Shown here: positions 14,087 through 14,939 of the stretch, piece by piece
Position numbering within the stretch: the first letter of the stretch is position 1
Layout: each line of letters opens with the position of its first letter
Source: Rhodoferax sp.
GTDB lineage: Bacteria; Pseudomonadota; Gammaproteobacteria; Burkholderiales; Burkholderiaceae_C
DNA: 14,939 bases
Direction of reading: 5' to 3'
Assembly (NCBI GenBank): GCA_030833685.1
Contig: JAURGS010000036.1
Coordinates: 1 to 14,939 of the forward strand
The notes under the pieces: model-generated
Seen by the model: the letters and a program-made list of their open reading frames with translations, nothing else
What the model was told of the DNA's origin: nothing
Database searches by the model: none
Translations under genes and position numbers: made by a program

Positions 14087-14939
14087 ATGTTGGATGTTTT
14101 ACTGGTCACCTTTCCTTTTTTCGCGTTGGTGCTGGCAGGCTACGTCGCAACCAGCCAGGGATGGCTTTCGCTGGCGGCGGTTCCGGGTCTGAACGGTTTC
14201 GTGCTGTACTTTGCAGTGCCGTGCATGCTGTTTCGCTTTGGTGCGTCCACACCGGTCGATCAGCTGCTCGACCCGGTCGTTTTTGGTGTTTATCTGGCCT
14301 GCGCGTTGTTGATGGTGGGCCTGGCGATTGCCTGGACGCGCCGGGGTGATATCGGGTGGAACGATGCGTCCCTGGGGGCGCTGGTGGCTGCGTTTCCGAA
14401 CACCGGGTTCATGGGCGTGCCACTGCTGGCAGCCTTGCTCGGCCCAGCCAGCGCAGGGCCGGCGATTGCGACGATTCTGATTGATATTGTGGTGACCAGC
14501 TCCCTCTGTGTGGGTTTGTCGCGCCTGGATGGCGCGGGCATGCTGGGTGTCGGGCGGGCGGTCAAGCAAGCCTTGCAAAGGGCCGCCAGCAACCCCATGC
14601 CCTGGGCCATTCTTTTGGGAACAGCCGCCAGTGCTTTTCAAGTTCGTTTATGGCAGCCGGTAGATCAGACCATAGCGATGCTCGGCAATGCTGCCTCACC
14701 GGTTGCCTTGTTCACTATTGGTGCAGTGCTGGCGCGCTCTCAAATGAGTAGCGCGCATCCGATGCCGCCTGAGCACTATTTGCCTGGGGCGGTGCTCAAA
14801 CTGCTGATTCACCCAGCCTTGTTGTGGGTCGCTGGTCATCTGGCCCGCTGGGCTGGTGCAGCGATTGACCCGTTCACCATCACATGTCTGGTTCTGGTGG
14901 CGAGCTTGCCCAGCGCGAGCAATGTTTCTTTGCTCGCCG
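14087..14939 (+). CDS. AEC family (auxin efflux carrier-type) permease, C-terminus cut by window edge
   Basis: This membrane protein of the AEC/PIN-like transporter family probably exports or exchanges small organic acids or related anions; the substrate cannot be read from sequence. The visible 284 codons start MLDVLLVTFPFFALVLAGY and run to the window edge without a stop. Family members are about 300-320 residues, so only the last helix or so is missing. Hydrophobic segments alternate with short loops along the whole length. Family landmarks are the N-terminal helix ending in AGY, the FVLYFAVPCMLF segment (about 38-49), AFPNTGFMGVPLL (about 102-114), the ASNPMPWAILLG region (about 167-178) and SPVALFTIGAVLAR (about 204-217). 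The ATG at 14087 has GGGGA 10 nt upstream. It is divergent from rep and has no evident link to the secretion genes. Confidence 0.88.
   Translation, partial: MLDVLLVTFPFFALVLAGYVATSQGWLSLAAVPGLNGFVLYFAVPCMLFRFGASTPVDQLLDPVVFGVYLACALLMVGLAIAWTRRGDIGWNDASLGALVAAFPNTGFMGVPLLAALLGPASAGPAIATILIDIVVTSSLCVGLSRLDGAGMLGVGRAVKQALQRAASNPMPWAILLGTAASAFQVRLWQPVDQTIAMLGNAASPVALFTIGAVLARSQMSSAHPMPPEHYLPGAVLKLLIHPALLWVAGHLARWAGAAIDPFTITCLVLVASLPSASNVSLLA

Overview
The window is a stretch of bacterial chromosome, about 98% coding. Codon use, gene order and protein sequences point to a betaproteobacterium of the order Burkholderiales, most likely Comamonadaceae. That placement is an inference from family resemblance; no rRNA or other taxonomic marker lies in the window. 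Its centre is an apparently complete set of core type II secretion system (T2SS) genes, apart from the prepilin peptidase. No frameshifts or insertions are visible.

Left arm (1-1287, minus strand): a short gspC, then apaG, then thiL, which is cut by the window edge. They read leftward as a tight unit (gspC/apaG overlap in ATGA; 18 bp between apaG and thiL). Between gspC and gspG lies a 142 bp divergent control region (1288-1429). It holds a perfect 6+1+6 palindrome overlapping a consensus -35 hexamer.

Centre (1430-11858, plus strand): gspG-H-I-J-K-L-M-N-D-E-F. The major pseudopilin (G) and minor pseudopilins (H, I, J, K) come first. The inner-membrane platform/assembly proteins L, M and N follow. 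The outer-membrane secretin D, the ATPase E and the polytopic platform protein F come last. Most junctions are overlaps or gaps of under 10 bp; the only larger gaps are D-E (21 bp) and E-F (27 bp). One long transcript is therefore likely. With gspC across the divergent promoter, the window holds gspC through gspN. Only gspO (prepilin peptidase) and any pilotin gene are missing and must lie elsewhere.

Right arm (11872-14939): a Rep-family superfamily I DNA helicase on the minus strand, convergent with gspF (13 bp apart). Then comes a divergent AEC (auxin-efflux-carrier type) permease on the plus strand, cut by the right edge.

I found no mobile element, CRISPR array, RNA gene, attachment site or convincing rho-independent terminator. 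I do not see an undescribed system. The points worth a second look are modest: the PDZ-less GspC transcribed with apaG/thiL, the palindrome between the divergent units, the nested gspH start, the Ala-rich insert in GspD, and the uncertain rep start facing the permease gene.
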